DNA of 64,000 nucleotides from Constrictibacter sp. MBR-5 (lineage in GTDB: Bacteria > Pseudomonadota > Alphaproteobacteria > JAJUGE01), in assembly GCF_040549485.1 (NCBI RefSeq), contig NZ_JBEPTK010000018.1, positions 1 through 64,000 of the forward strand, in the 5' to 3' direction. Made by a program: the position numbers and the translations under genes. Below are positions 36,538 through 45,137 of the stretch, piece after piece. Under the pieces are notes generated by a model. The model saw nothing but the letters and a program-made list of their open reading frames with translations, was not told the DNA's origin and ran no database searches. The stretch's first letter is position 1; every line of letters starts with the position of its first letter.

Positions 36538-37704
36538 ATGTCGATCGAGCCCATGATCTTCGTCCTCGAGGACGATCCGGGTATCACAGCCGTTGTGCGT
36601 CGTGTGTGCATGGCTGCCGGCCTACCGGCGAGGATGTACAGCACGGCCGCGGATTTTCTGGCCGAGCCCAGCATCCCCGCCGGCTCTCTCATTCTGCTCG
36701 ACCTCGCGCTCGGTGACGCGAACGGCGTCGATATTCTCCGCATACTCGCGGCCTACCGCTGTCCGGTCCCCATCTATCTGATGAGCGGCCAGGACGATCG
36801 CCTGCTCACAACCGTGCAGAAGCTGGGCCTGTCCTACGGGCTGGATATCCGGGGCATCCTGCAGAAGCCGTTCGACGTCGCGGCATTGCGCGCAATCCTC
36901 ACTGCACCGCGGCAAGGGAGCCGAGCGCCACGCGCGAAAGTGACGGGCGTCGAGGAACTCCACCGTGCCGTCATGAGCGGAGAACTCTGCCTGCATTATC
37001 AACCCAAGCTCGACATAGGCACGGGGGCGCTGATCGGCTGCGAGGCGCTCGTGCGCTGGTCCCATCCGGAGCGAGGCCTTGTTCCTCCGAGCGAGTTCCT
37101 GCCGGCTGCGGAGGAGGCCGGGCTCATAGGCGCAATTACCCACTGGGTGCTCAACGAGGCGCTCGGCCAGGTCGCGGCATGGCGGGAGGAAGGTCTCCAC
37201 CTGGGGGTGTCGGTGAACATGCCCGCCGATATGCTGAACGAGCTGGCCCTGCCCGGGATGATCCAGTCGCTGCTGAGAACTCATGGCATCGAGGGCCGCC
37301 GCCTGACGCTGGAGGTGACTGAAGCCGCGGCGATGAAGAGCCTGCTGACCGCGGTGGACGTGCTGGCGCGGCTGCGCCTGATGGGTGTTTCCCTCTCGAT
37401 CGACGATTTCGGGACCGGCCACTCGTCGATCGTTAAGCTGCGCCAGCTGCCCTTCAACGAATTGAAGATCGATCGTTCGTTCGTACAGGATATCGAGCGC
37501 GATGCCGACGCGCGGCTGCTGGTCGGCGCGATGATCACCATGGGCCACAGCTTCGGGATGAAGACGGTCGGCGAGGGCGTAGAGCGGGCGGCGGATCTGG
37601 CGTGTCTGGCGACGCTCGGCTGCGGTGCCGCGCAGGGCTTCTACTTCAGCCGTCCACTACCGCCAGCAGAGTTCGCGGCCTGGGTGCAGGCGTTGGCCGC
37701 GTGA
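36538..37704 (+). CDS. Receiver-EAL protein (cyclic-di-GMP phosphodiesterase)
   Basis: 388 residues from MSIEPMIFVLEDDPG. Receiver about 1-120: acidic pair in LEDDPG, phospho-Asp in ILLDLALGDANG, Lys in LQKPFD. EAL domain about 135-388: signature CEALVRWSHP, VSVNMPADML, EVTEAA, SIDDFGTGHSS, KIDRSFVQD and EGVE, all catalytic metal and substrate residues in place, so an active phosphodiesterase is expected. It should lower cyclic-di-GMP in response to an unlinked kinase, or to the damaged one convergent with it. Confidence 0.92.
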   Translation: MSIEPMIFVLEDDPGITAVVRRVCMAAGLPARMYSTAADFLAEPSIPAGSLILLDLALGDANGVDILRILAAYRCPVPIYLMSGQDDRLLTTVQKLGLSYGLDIRGILQKPFDVAALRAILTAPRQGSRAPRAKVTGVEELHRAVMSGELCLHYQPKLDIGTGALIGCEALVRWSHPERGLVPPSEFLPAAEEAGLIGAITHWVLNEALGQVAAWREEGLHLGVSVNMPADMLNELALPGMIQSLLRTHGIEGRRLTLEVTEAAAMKSLLTAVDVLARLRLMGVSLSIDDFGTGHSSIVKLRQLPFNELKIDRSFVQDIERDADARLLVGAMITMGHSFGMKTVGEGVERAADLACLATLGCGAAQGFYFSRPLPPAEFAAWVQALAA

Positions 37705-38459
37705 GCGGGCATGGTGGTTGACCTCAATCTCGGCGGCGGCCGGACGATCAGATTTTGCGATTTCTCCCAGACCGATCCGCTCAGCCTGACAGCGGGGCCC
37801 CTGCGTCCTCCGGAATGCAGGGAAGCCGAGGGCAGGACGATCGTCATCGTGCTGCCCTTACCGGGTGTGCTGGCGATCTCCAGGCGGCCGCCATTAGCCT
37901 CCGCCAGCAACTTGGTGACATGCAGCCCGATCCCGACGCCTCCATGCCGCCGCTGCATCACGCCGGAGACCTGAACGAACGGCTTCGTCACCTCGGTCAG
38001 ATCCGCGGCAGCGATGCCTATCCCGGTATCCTGGACCTCGATGCGGACCTCGCGGCCATACCGGCTCCCGCGGACAGTGATACGGCCCCCGGCCGGGGTG
38101 AACTTGATCGCGTTGCCGATGACATTGAGCAGCATCTGGCGCAGATGCTGTGGATCCACCGTCACCGCCGTTCCGGATATGCCGGGGTCGCTTTCGTAAC
38201 GGAGCTGCCCGTCGGCGAGATGACTGCCAAGAGTTACGATCAGCTTCATGCCGAGGCTCGTCGAAGCTTCATCGAACTCCCGTCTCAGCCCCACGCCTCG
38301 GTCGCCCACCTCTATGCTGAGCTGCCGCCATAGCCGGTCATGCAGCTGCGCAATGGTCCGTACTCTCGCCTCCGCATCTTCCAATACGCTCGTCAGGTCC
38401 GGGTTGGGACCTGTTCCTCTTTCGATTCTGCCCGCATCTGAGACTGCTGGCTGCTCCAA
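37641..38459 (-). pseudogene. Truncated histidine kinase (ATPase part only)
   Basis: 272 residues. VLEDAEARVRTIAQLHDRLW is the second dimerisation helix of HisKA_2 kinases, but the preceding His box is missing; AVSDAG before it seems to be the last trace of it. The ATPase is complete: NVIGNAIKFTPAGG, DTGIGI, GVGIGLHVTKLLAEANGG and STPGKGSTMTIVLP. The frame then runs on past the domain into the 3' end of the convergent EAL gene (64-bp overlap). Without a phosphoacceptor it cannot start a relay; a degraded gene is most likely, a trans-acting ATPase less so. Confidence 0.6.
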
Positions 38460-38559
38460 ACGGCCGGGTTACACACCCGAGCTGCCTCCCGGACATGCAT
38501 CGCAGGGCTTGAATACGCAAGCGGATGCGCACGAGTGTCTCGGCGAGGCCTGCCGGGTC

Positions 38560-38670
38560 ACGATCGTCAATGCCAGTCTTAGAGTCGACCGTCATCGGCG
38601 CAGACGATGCCACGGTGAACGCCGATCTTGCAGGCAAGGTATCCCCGCGCCAGGGCTTTCCCAGTCACAC
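38560..38670 (+). repeat. Interspersed repeat box 1, nasT upstream copy
   Basis: GTCACGATCGTCAATG at about 38558, GGTGAACGCC at 38614 and GCAGGCAAGGTATCCCC at 38630-38646, followed by AGTCACACGTC, align in order with 53045-53163. It lies just before the nasT start, so it might influence nasT expression, but the other copies border unrelated genes. Confidence 0.6.
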
Positions 38671-38702
38671 GTCGCGGCATCTGTTTTGCAGAGCGCCGAT
38701 CG

Positions 38703-39314
38703 ATGCCGCCGCCACCCTCATGCTCCAACAAAGCGCTGACTGTCGCGATCGTCGACAACAGCCGTGTGCGCGCTTCGATACTCGAGGACGGCCTGCGGTT
38801 GGCGGGCATCCAGAGCGTCACGGTCATCAGCGAGCGCACGAACCTGCTTCGCCGCCTGACGGCACTCGATCCGGACGTCGTGATCATGGATCTAGGCGAT
38901 CCCAGCCGCGATGTGATGGAGCAGATGTTCCAGGTGTCTCGCGTCGTGGCACGGCCGATCGCGATGTTCGTCGACCGATCAGACACGGCGATGATCGAGG
39001 CGGCGATCGACGCCGGCGTCTCCGCCTATGTGGTCGATGGACTGCGCAAGGAGCGGGTCAAGGCGATCGTCGACATGGCGATCAGCCGGTTCAACCTGTT
39101 CGAACGGATGCGCACCGACTTGGCGGCGGCACGGACGGAACTCGCCGACCGGAAGGTGATCGACCGCGCGAAGGGAATCCTGATGAAGACGCGGCGCATT
39201 CCCGAGGAGGAGGCCTTCGCCATGCTGCGCAAGACCGCGATGAACCAGGGCCGGAAGCTCGCCGAGGTCGCGCAGAGCGTCGTCACGGCCGCCAGCCTCC
39301 TGCAGGACCCCTGA
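38703..39314 (+). CDS. nasT: NasT: ANTAR-domain nitrate response antiterminator
   Basis: 203 residues. A pseudo-receiver (VAIVDNSRVRASILEDGLRL; VIMDLGDPSRD) is followed by the RNA-binding ANTAR domain (KVIDRAKGILMKTRRIPEEE, AMLRKTAMNQGRKLAEVAQS). NasT binds the leader RNA of nitrate assimilation operons and prevents termination; NasS holds it inactive until nitrate or nitrite binds. NasS is encoded 2 bp downstream, and a strong terminator precedes the transport operon at 40764-40826, exactly the expected target. Confidence 0.93.
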   Translation: MPPPPSCSNKALTVAIVDNSRVRASILEDGLRLAGIQSVTVISERTNLLRRLTALDPDVVIMDLGDPSRDVMEQMFQVSRVVARPIAMFVDRSDTAMIEAAIDAGVSAYVVDGLRKERVKAIVDMAISRFNLFERMRTDLAAARTELADRKVIDRAKGILMKTRRIPEEEAFAMLRKTAMNQGRKLAEVAQSVVTAASLLQDP

Positions 39315-39316
39315 CC

Positions 39317-40567
39317 ATGGCGAAGACCACCGTCCGGGCCGGATTCATTCCGCTGCTCGATTGCGCCACCCTGGCCGTCGCCTGCGAATGCGGGTTCGCG
39401 AAGGGCGAAGGCATCGAACTCGAACTGATCCGGGAGACGAGCTGGGCGAACATCCGCGACCGGGTCGCCGTCGGTCACTTCGACGTGGCGCACATGCTGG
39501 CGCCGATTCCGATTGCGGCCGCCCTCGGGCTGCTGCCGCTGTCGCCGCCGATGGTCGCCCCCATGGCCCTGGGGCTCGGCGGCAATGCCGTCACCGTCTC
39601 CCGCGCGCTCTGGCGCGAAATGGCGGCGGCGGGCGCGGACGGATCGGGCGATCCGGCGCGTACCCTGGCGGCACTCAAGGCGGTGGTGGAGGCACGCAGC
39701 GCGATCCGCCTCGCACCGCTGACGTTGGCGGTGGTCTTCCCGTTCTCGGCGCACAATTACAAGCTGCGCTACTGGCTCGCCACGGGTGGTATCCATCCGG
39801 ACCGCGACGTGCGCCTGACGGTCGTGCCGCCGCCCTTCATGGTCGACGCGCTGCGCGAAGGGGTCATCGACGGCTTCTGTGTCGGCGAGCCCTGGAGTTC
39901 GGTGGCGGCCGACGCGGAGGTCGGCGTCGTCGCGACGACCAGCGCGGCGATCTGGCGTCTGAGCCCCGAAAAGGTGCTCGGCATGCGCGCCGACTGGGCG
40001 TCGCGCCATCCGGAGACGCTGGCGGCACTGATCCGTGCGATCCATCGCGCGGCGGAATGGTGCGGCGCGCCGGAGAACCGCTCCGACCTCGCGCATCTCC
40101 TGTCGGCGCCCGCCTATCTCGACCGGCCCCCCGCCATTCTCGAGGCGGGGCTGGCGGGCCGGCTGCCGATCGGGGGGGCCGCTTCCTCGTCCAACGACAG
40201 TTTCCTGGTCTTCAGCCGCAGTGCGGCAACCTTCCCCTGGACCAGCCATGCACTGTGGTTCTTCAGCCAGATGGTGCGATGGGGCCATGCGCCCGCCGCG
40301 CCGGAGGCGGTCAGCGCCGCCCGGACGGCATACCGACCGGACATCTACCGGGCGGCTCTGGCCGGGATGGACGTCGCGATCCCCAGCGTCAACGCGAAGG
40401 TCGAAGGGGCGCTCGCCGAGCCCACCGACGCCGGTTCGGCGAAGGGCCGCCTGACCCTCGGCCCCGACGGATTCTTCGACGGGCGGGCCTTCGATCCGGA
40501 CCATCTCGAAGCCTATATCGACGGTTTCGAACTACGCACGGAGGGCAGCCTTCCAATCCTGTCCTGA
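39317..40567 (+). CDS. nasS: NasS: soluble nitrate/nitrite sensor
   Basis: 416 residues. NrtA-like periplasmic-binding fold (RAGFIPLLDCATLAVACECG, HFDVAHMLAPIPIAAALG, AHNYKLRYWLATGGIHPDRD) but with no signal peptide, as expected of cytoplasmic NasS. Its family members bind nitrate or nitrite and then release NasT. It shares SxHNYxLRYWLAxGGIHP with the transporter's binding protein at 40875. Cotranscribed with nasT. Confidence 0.92.
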   Translation: MAKTTVRAGFIPLLDCATLAVACECGFAKGEGIELELIRETSWANIRDRVAVGHFDVAHMLAPIPIAAALGLLPLSPPMVAPMALGLGGNAVTVSRALWREMAAAGADGSGDPARTLAALKAVVEARSAIRLAPLTLAVVFPFSAHNYKLRYWLATGGIHPDRDVRLTVVPPPFMVDALREGVIDGFCVGEPWSSVAADAEVGVVATTSAAIWRLSPEKVLGMRADWASRHPETLAALIRAIHRAAEWCGAPENRSDLAHLLSAPAYLDRPPAILEAGLAGRLPIGGAASSSNDSFLVFSRSAATFPWTSHALWFFSQMVRWGHAPAAPEAVSAARTAYRPDIYRAALAGMDVAIPSVNAKVEGALAEPTDAGSAKGRLTLGPDGFFDGRAFDPDHLEAYIDGFELRTEGSLPILS

Positions 40568-40688
40568 GCCGCATCGGGTCCAAATCGTCGGCATTCGTCC
40601 AGAATGTAGGCAGACGGGGGCCTGTACGTGATTCGGGCAGCGATCGGATAGCCGAGAGATTGCGACGCCTTGCTGCCGGGAGTGCCGC

Positions 40689-40704
40689 TGGCATGCTTCC
40701 TGCT
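40689..40704 (+). promoter_or_regulatory. Sigma-54-type promoter of the nitrate operon
   Basis: TGGCATGCTTCCTGCT fits the -24/-12 consensus: GG and GC are 12 bp apart. Transcription would start near 40715, giving a leader of about 160 nt before the first gene. This implies nitrogen control by RpoN and an NtrC-type activator, in addition to NasT antitermination. Confidence 0.65.
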
Positions 40705-40714
40705 TGATGCGACC

Positions 40715-40862
40715 CAGCGGTCAATGGCGATCGCACGAAACACGCCCCCGACGGGCACACGGCAACGCTGCCGACGGACACACTGGTTGCATCAGCAATC
40801 GCGTGTCCGTCGGCAGCGTTTTTTTTGCTCCGCGCCCCGGCCCGGAGCGAACGGCGATGATG
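40715..40862 (+). ncRNA. Nitrate operon leader RNA, NasT antitermination target
   Basis: Between the predicted sigma-54 start and the substrate-binding gene the RNA can form an upstream stem (TGCGA...TCGCA at about 40707-40735) and then the strong terminator at 40764-40826. ANTAR proteins recognise paired hairpins with six-base loops just before such terminators; I cannot assign those two loops with certainty by eye. The gene arrangement nasT-nasS-leader-transport genes supports the call. Confidence 0.6.
40764..40826 (+). terminator. Intrinsic terminator (attenuator) in the nitrate leader
   Basis: A perfect 18-bp stem (left arm 40764-40781, beginning AACGCTGCCGACGG; right arm 40803-40820) with a 21-base loop and a run of eight T. 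It lies upstream of the first structural gene, so it must be overcome for expression, which is the role of NasT. Confidence 0.92.
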
Positions 40863-40874
40863 ACGGAGAGGCAT

Positions 40875-42269
40875 ATGCGCGAGGCCAGGACTTTCATCGG
40901 GCGGGGCGGGATCGCCGCGGCGGCGGTCGCAACGGTGCTGCTGACGGCGAGCGGTGCCGTCGCCGGAATGCTGGATATCGAAAAGGACGAGCTGAAGTTC
41001 GGCTTCATAAAGCTCACCGACATGGCGCCGCTGGCCATCGCCTCCGAGAAGGGCTTCTTCGATGACGAGGGCCTCTATGTCACGCTGGAGCCGCAGGCGA
41101 ACTGGAAGGTCCTGCTCGACCGGGTGATCACCGGCGAACTCGACGGCGCGCACATGCTGGCCGGGCAGCCGATCGCGGCGACCATCGGCTATGGGACGCA
41201 GGCGCACATCGTCACGCCATTCTCGATGGACCTGAACGGCAACGCGATCACCGTTTCCAACGCCGTATGGGCCGAGATGAAGCCGAACGTGCCCCACGGC
41301 ACGGACGGCTGGCCGATCCGTCCGATCAAGGCAGAGACGCTCAAGCCGGTGATCGAACGAATGAGAGCCGAGGGGCGGCCGTTCCGGATGGGCATGGTCT
41401 TCCCCGTCTCGACCCACAATTACGAGCTGCGCTACTGGCTGGCGGCCGGCGGCATCCATCCCGGCTTCTACGGCGCCAGCGACACCTCCGGCCAGATCCG
41501 GGCCGAGGCGCTGCTCTCGGTCACGCCGCCGCCGCAGATGCCGGCGACCCTCGAGGCCGGCACGATCCACGGCTACAGCGTCGGTGAACCGTGGAACCAG
41601 GCCGCGGTGTTCAAGGGGATCGGCGTGCCTGTGATCACCGATTACGAGATCTGGAAGAACAACCCGGAGAAGGTGTTCGGCATCACCGCGGCCTTTGCCG
41701 AAGAGAACCCGAACACGACACTGGCGCTGACCAAGGCGCTGATCCGGGCCGCCATGTGGCTGGACGCGGGCGACAACGCCAATCGGGCAGAGGCGGTCGA
41801 GATCCTCGCCCGGCCCGAATATGTCGGCGCCGATCCCGAGGTGATCGCGAACTCGATGACGGGCACCTTCGAGTATGAGAAGGGCGACAGGCGGCCGGTC
41901 CCCGATTTCAACGTCTTCTTCCGCTACTTCGCCACCTATCCCTACTACTCCGACGCCGTCTGGTACCTGACCCAGATGCGCCGCTGGGGACAGGTCGCCG
42001 AGGCGAAGCCCGACGGCTGGTACGACGAGATGGCCAGGAAGGTCTATCTCCCCGACGTCTACCTGAAGGCCGCGCGCCTCCTCGTCGAGGAAGGCAAGGC
42101 GCAGGAAGCCGACTTCCCCTGGACGACCGACGGCTACCGCGAACCGACCGCCGATTTCATCGACGGCATCGCCTATGACGGCCGCACGCCGAACGCATAC
42201 CTCGAGAAGTTCGCCATCGGCCTGCGCGGCGACCAGACGGTCGACGGCACCTCGGTCGCCGGCCGTTAG
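40875..42269 (+). CDS. nrtA: NrtA-type nitrate ABC transporter substrate-binding protein
   Basis: 464 residues from [10 protein letters not shown], preceded by GGAGAGGCAT; ATGs at 40857 and 40860 are in frame. The twin-arginine-free leader [20 protein letters not shown] is an export signal. The body has [56 protein letters not shown] and [13 protein letters not shown], typical of NrtA/NasF nitrate-binding proteins. It captures nitrate in the periplasm for the permease and ATPase that follow. Confidence 0.92.
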   Translation: MREARTFIGRGGIAAAAVATVLLTASGAVAGMLDIEKDELKFGFIKLTDMAPLAIASEKGFFDDEGLYVTLEPQANWKVLLDRVITGELDGAHMLAGQPIAATIGYGTQAHIVTPFSMDLNGNAITVSNAVWAEMKPNVPHGTDGWPIRPIKAETLKPVIERMRAEGRPFRMGMVFPVSTHNYELRYWLAAGGIHPGFYGASDTSGQIRAEALLSVTPPPQMPATLEAGTIHGYSVGEPWNQAAVFKGIGVPVITDYEIWKNNPEKVFGITAAFAEENPNTTLALTKALIRAAMWLDAGDNANRAEAVEILARPEYVGADPEVIANSMTGTFEYEKGDRRPVPDFNVFFRYFATYPYYSDAVWYLTQMRRWGQVAEAKPDGWYDEMARKVYLPDVYLKAARLLVEEGKAQEADFPWTTDGYREPTADFIDGIAYDGRTPNAYLEKFAIGLRGDQTVDGTSVAGR

Positions 42270-42319
42270 CACCCCCCATTCCCCTTCGGCAACCCACCCG
42301 CGATAGGGATCTGCAGCGA

Positions 42320-43402
42320 ATGACCATTGCCACAGACCTCGCCCTAGACCCCGCACCGAGCCGCGACCGGCGAGAGGAGATCGCCGCCCGTCTGGATCGC
42401 GCCAAGGGAGCGCTCGCACTCCTGGGTCTCGGTTTTCTCGTGCCACTCGGCAAGCTGCTGATGGGCGACGCGTCCAAGGCGACCTGGCGCGACCTGGGCA
42501 TGTCGCTGGCGGTGCCGCTGATCGGCATTCTCGGGTTCCTCGCCCTGTGGGCGGCGCTGGCGCCGCGGGTGAACACGTCGCTCGGCGCCATCCCCGGACC
42601 GGTCGCGGTCTGGGATCAGGCGGTGAACCTCTACGACGACCACAAGGCGGAGCGGGAGAAGCGGGCGGCCTTCTATGAACGGCAGGATGCGCGCAACGCA
42701 CAGCTGGTCGCCGATGGCAACGCGGACCGCGTCAGGGAGCGCGTCTATACCGGGCGGCCCACCTATTTGGACCAGATCCTGACCAGCCTGCGGACAGTGG
42801 CGCTCGGCTTCGGCATCGCGACGCTGATTGCGGTCCCGCTCGGCGTCCTCTGCGGCCTGTCGCGCACGGTAAACGGCGCACTGAACCCGCTGATCCAGAT
42901 CTTCAAGCCGGTGTCGCCACTCGCCTGGCTGCCGATCGTGACGATGATCGTCTCCGCGCTCTATGTGGACGCGAGCGATCTGCTGCCGAAGTCCCTGGTC
43001 GTCTCGGCCGTCACTGTCACCCTCTGCTCCCTCTGGCCGACACTGATCAATACGACGCTGGGCGTAGCGTCGATCGACAAGGACCTCGTCAATGTCGGTC
43101 GGGTGCTGCAGCTCTCCACCGCGACCACCGTTCGCAAGCTGGTCCTGCCCTCGGCGCTGCCGCTGATCTTCACCGGGCTGCGGCTGTCGCTGGGCGTGGG
43201 CTGGATGGTGCTGATCGCCGCCGAGATGCTGGCGCAGAACCCCGGCCTCGGAAAGTTCGTCTGGGACGAGTTCCAGAACGGCTCCTCGGCCTCGCTCGCC
43301 CGCATCATGGTCGCCGTTCTGACGATCGGCATCATCGGATTCCTGCTCGACCGCGTCATGTTCGCGCTGCAGGCCGCCTTCTCCTTCTCCGACAAGCGCT
43401 AA
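42320..43402 (+). CDS. nrtB: NrtB-type nitrate ABC transporter permease
   Basis: 360 residues. A long N-terminal extension with two membrane helices is followed by the permease domain with the ATPase-contact loop PSALPLIFTGLRLSLGVGWM VLIAAEM region (EAA-type loop) and PLAWLPIVTMIVSALY. Order and spacing (50 bp after nrtA, 12 bp before the ATPase gene) show one operon. It forms the membrane channel for nitrate uptake. Confidence 0.92.
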   Translation: MTIATDLALDPAPSRDRREEIAARLDRAKGALALLGLGFLVPLGKLLMGDASKATWRDLGMSLAVPLIGILGFLALWAALAPRVNTSLGAIPGPVAVWDQAVNLYDDHKAEREKRAAFYERQDARNAQLVADGNADRVRERVYTGRPTYLDQILTSLRTVALGFGIATLIAVPLGVLCGLSRTVNGALNPLIQIFKPVSPLAWLPIVTMIVSALYVDASDLLPKSLVVSAVTVTLCSLWPTLINTTLGVASIDKDLVNVGRVLQLSTATTVRKLVLPSALPLIFTGLRLSLGVGWMVLIAAEMLAQNPGLGKFVWDEFQNGSSASLARIMVAVLTIGIIGFLLDRVMFALQAAFSFSDKR

Positions 43403-43414
43403 GGGGGCCGACAG

Positions 43415-45127
43415 ATGCCGATCCTCGAACTCGACCGCGTCGCCAAGGCTCACGGGGAGGCCCCGAACCGCACCGAAGTGTTGCGCGACATCTCCCTCTC
43501 CGTGGAGGAGGGCGAGTTCGTCGCCGTCGTAGGCTTCTCCGGCAGCGGCAAGACGACTCTCATCTCCCTGATGGCGGGCTTGGCCGAACCGGACGCTGGT
43601 ACGGTGCGGGTGCGCGGCGCTCCCTGCAAGGGGCCGGGCGCCGACCGTGGCGTCGTCTTCCAGTCCTATTCGCTGCTGCCGTGGCTCACGGTACGCGGCA
43701 ACGTGGCGCTGGCGGTGGACGCCGTGCGGCGCGACGAGACGAAGGCCCCGCGGGTCGCACGGGTCGAGAAGTACATCGCGATGGTCGGGCTCGCCCATGC
43801 CGCCGACCGGCGGCCGGCGGAGCTGTCCGGCGGCATGCGCCAGCGCGTCGCGGTCGCTCGGGCACTGGCGACCGGCCCCGATATCCTGTTGCTCGACGAG
43901 CCCCTGTCGGCGCTCGACGCGCTGACACGGGCGAAACTTCAGGACGAACTGGACGAGATACGGGCACGCGAGGGCAAGACCATCGTCCTCGTCACCAACG
44001 ACGTGGACGAGGCGATCCTGCTGGCCGACCGCATCGTGCCGCTGCGGCCGGGACCGAACGCGACGCTGGGGCCGTCCTTCAAGGTGACGATCCAGCGGCC
44101 GCGCAGCCGCACCGCGCTCAACCACGACCCGGCGTTCAAGCGCCTGCGCGCCGAGATCACCGGCTGGCTGATCGAAGCGGGGGCCGCCCGCTCGGTCGAC
44201 GCGGAGGAACGCCGCCTGCCGGACGTGAAGCCCGTCACGCAGCTCGACCCGCTGCCGGAGACCGTTCGCGAGGCCGGCCGGTCGCCGCTGCGCGAGCGCT
44301 ATCTCGAATTCTACGAGGTGAAGAAGGTCTATCCGACGCCGAAGGGGCCGCTGACCGTCGTCGAGGACTTCTCGCTGCTCATGCGCAAGGGCGAGTTCGT
44401 CTCCCTGATCGGCCATTCCGGCTGCGGCAAGTCGACCGTGCTGTCGATGGTGGCCGGCCTGAACGAGATATCGGGTGGCGGCATCGTCCTGGACGGCCGC
44501 GAAGTCGCAGGCGCCGGACCCGACCGGGCCGTCGTCTTCCAGGCGCCGTCGCTGATGCCGTGGCTGACGGCGCGCGAGAACGTGGCGCTCGGTGTCGACC
44601 GGGTCTATCCGCACGCCAGGCCGGCCGAGCGCCGCGAGATCGTCGAATACTACCTCGCCCGTGTCGGGCTGGCCGACGCCATGCACAAGCGTGCGGTCGA
44701 CCTCTCGAACGGCATGAAACAACGCGTCGGCATCGCGCGCGCCTTCGCCCTGTCGCCGAAGCTTCTCCTGCTCGACGAGCCCTTCGGCATGCTCGACAGC
44801 CTGACGCGCTGGGAACTCCAGGACGTCCTGATGGACGTCTGGAAGCGCACCCAGGTGACCGCGGTCTGCGTCACCCACGACGTCGACGAGGCGATCCTGC
44901 TCGGCGACCGGGTGGTGATGATGACCAACGGGCCGAACGCCCGCATCGGTAAGGTGGTGACGGTCGACCTGCCCCGGCCGCGCAGCCGCAAGGCCTTGCT
45001 CGAACACCCCGACTACTACCGCTACCGCGAGGAAATCCTGAGCTTCCTCGAGGAGTACGAGCACGGCGCCGTCTCGAAGCGCGGTGCCGGGAACGACGTG
45101 CGCGCCGCCGGCAAAGCCGCAGCGTGA
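43415..45127 (+). CDS. Nitrate ABC transporter ATPase, two nucleotide-binding domains in one chain
   Basis: 570 residues with two complete ABC ATPases. First: Walker [11 protein letters not shown], signature [15 protein letters not shown], Walker [14 protein letters not shown]. Second (from about 300): Walker [12 protein letters not shown], signature-like [15 protein letters not shown], Walker [13 protein letters not shown]. Cyanobacterial systems use separate NrtC and NrtD; here both are fused, and the NrtA-like C-terminal sensor domain of NrtC is absent. SD is AAGGGGG. The ATG is at 43415. Confidence 0.92.
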   Translation: MPILELDRVAKAHGEAPNRTEVLRDISLSVEEGEFVAVVGFSGSGKTTLISLMAGLAEPDAGTVRVRGAPCKGPGADRGVVFQSYSLLPWLTVRGNVALAVDAVRRDETKAPRVARVEKYIAMVGLAHAADRRPAELSGGMRQRVAVARALATGPDILLLDEPLSALDALTRAKLQDELDEIRAREGKTIVLVTNDVDEAILLADRIVPLRPGPNATLGPSFKVTIQRPRSRTALNHDPAFKRLRAEITGWLIEAGAARSVDAEERRLPDVKPVTQLDPLPETVREAGRSPLRERYLEFYEVKKVYPTPKGPLTVVEDFSLLMRKGEFVSLIGHSGCGKSTVLSMVAGLNEISGGGIVLDGREVAGAGPDRAVVFQAPSLMPWLTARENVALGVDRVYPHARPAERREIVEYYLARVGLADAMHKRAVDLSNGMKQRVGIARAFALSPKLLLLDEPFGMLDSLTRWELQDVLMDVWKRTQVTAVCVTHDVDEAILLGDRVVMMTNGPNARIGKVVTVDLPRPRSRKALLEHPDYYRYREEILSFLEEYEHGAVSKRGAGNDVRAAGKAAA

Positions 45128-45137
45128 GGAGGAAAAC

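Noticed and set aside
40389-42701. Reverse-strand frame of 770 codons opposite nrtA
   Set aside because: No domain, no ribosome site, and it spans gene ends and the leader terminator; shadow of high-GC coding DNA.
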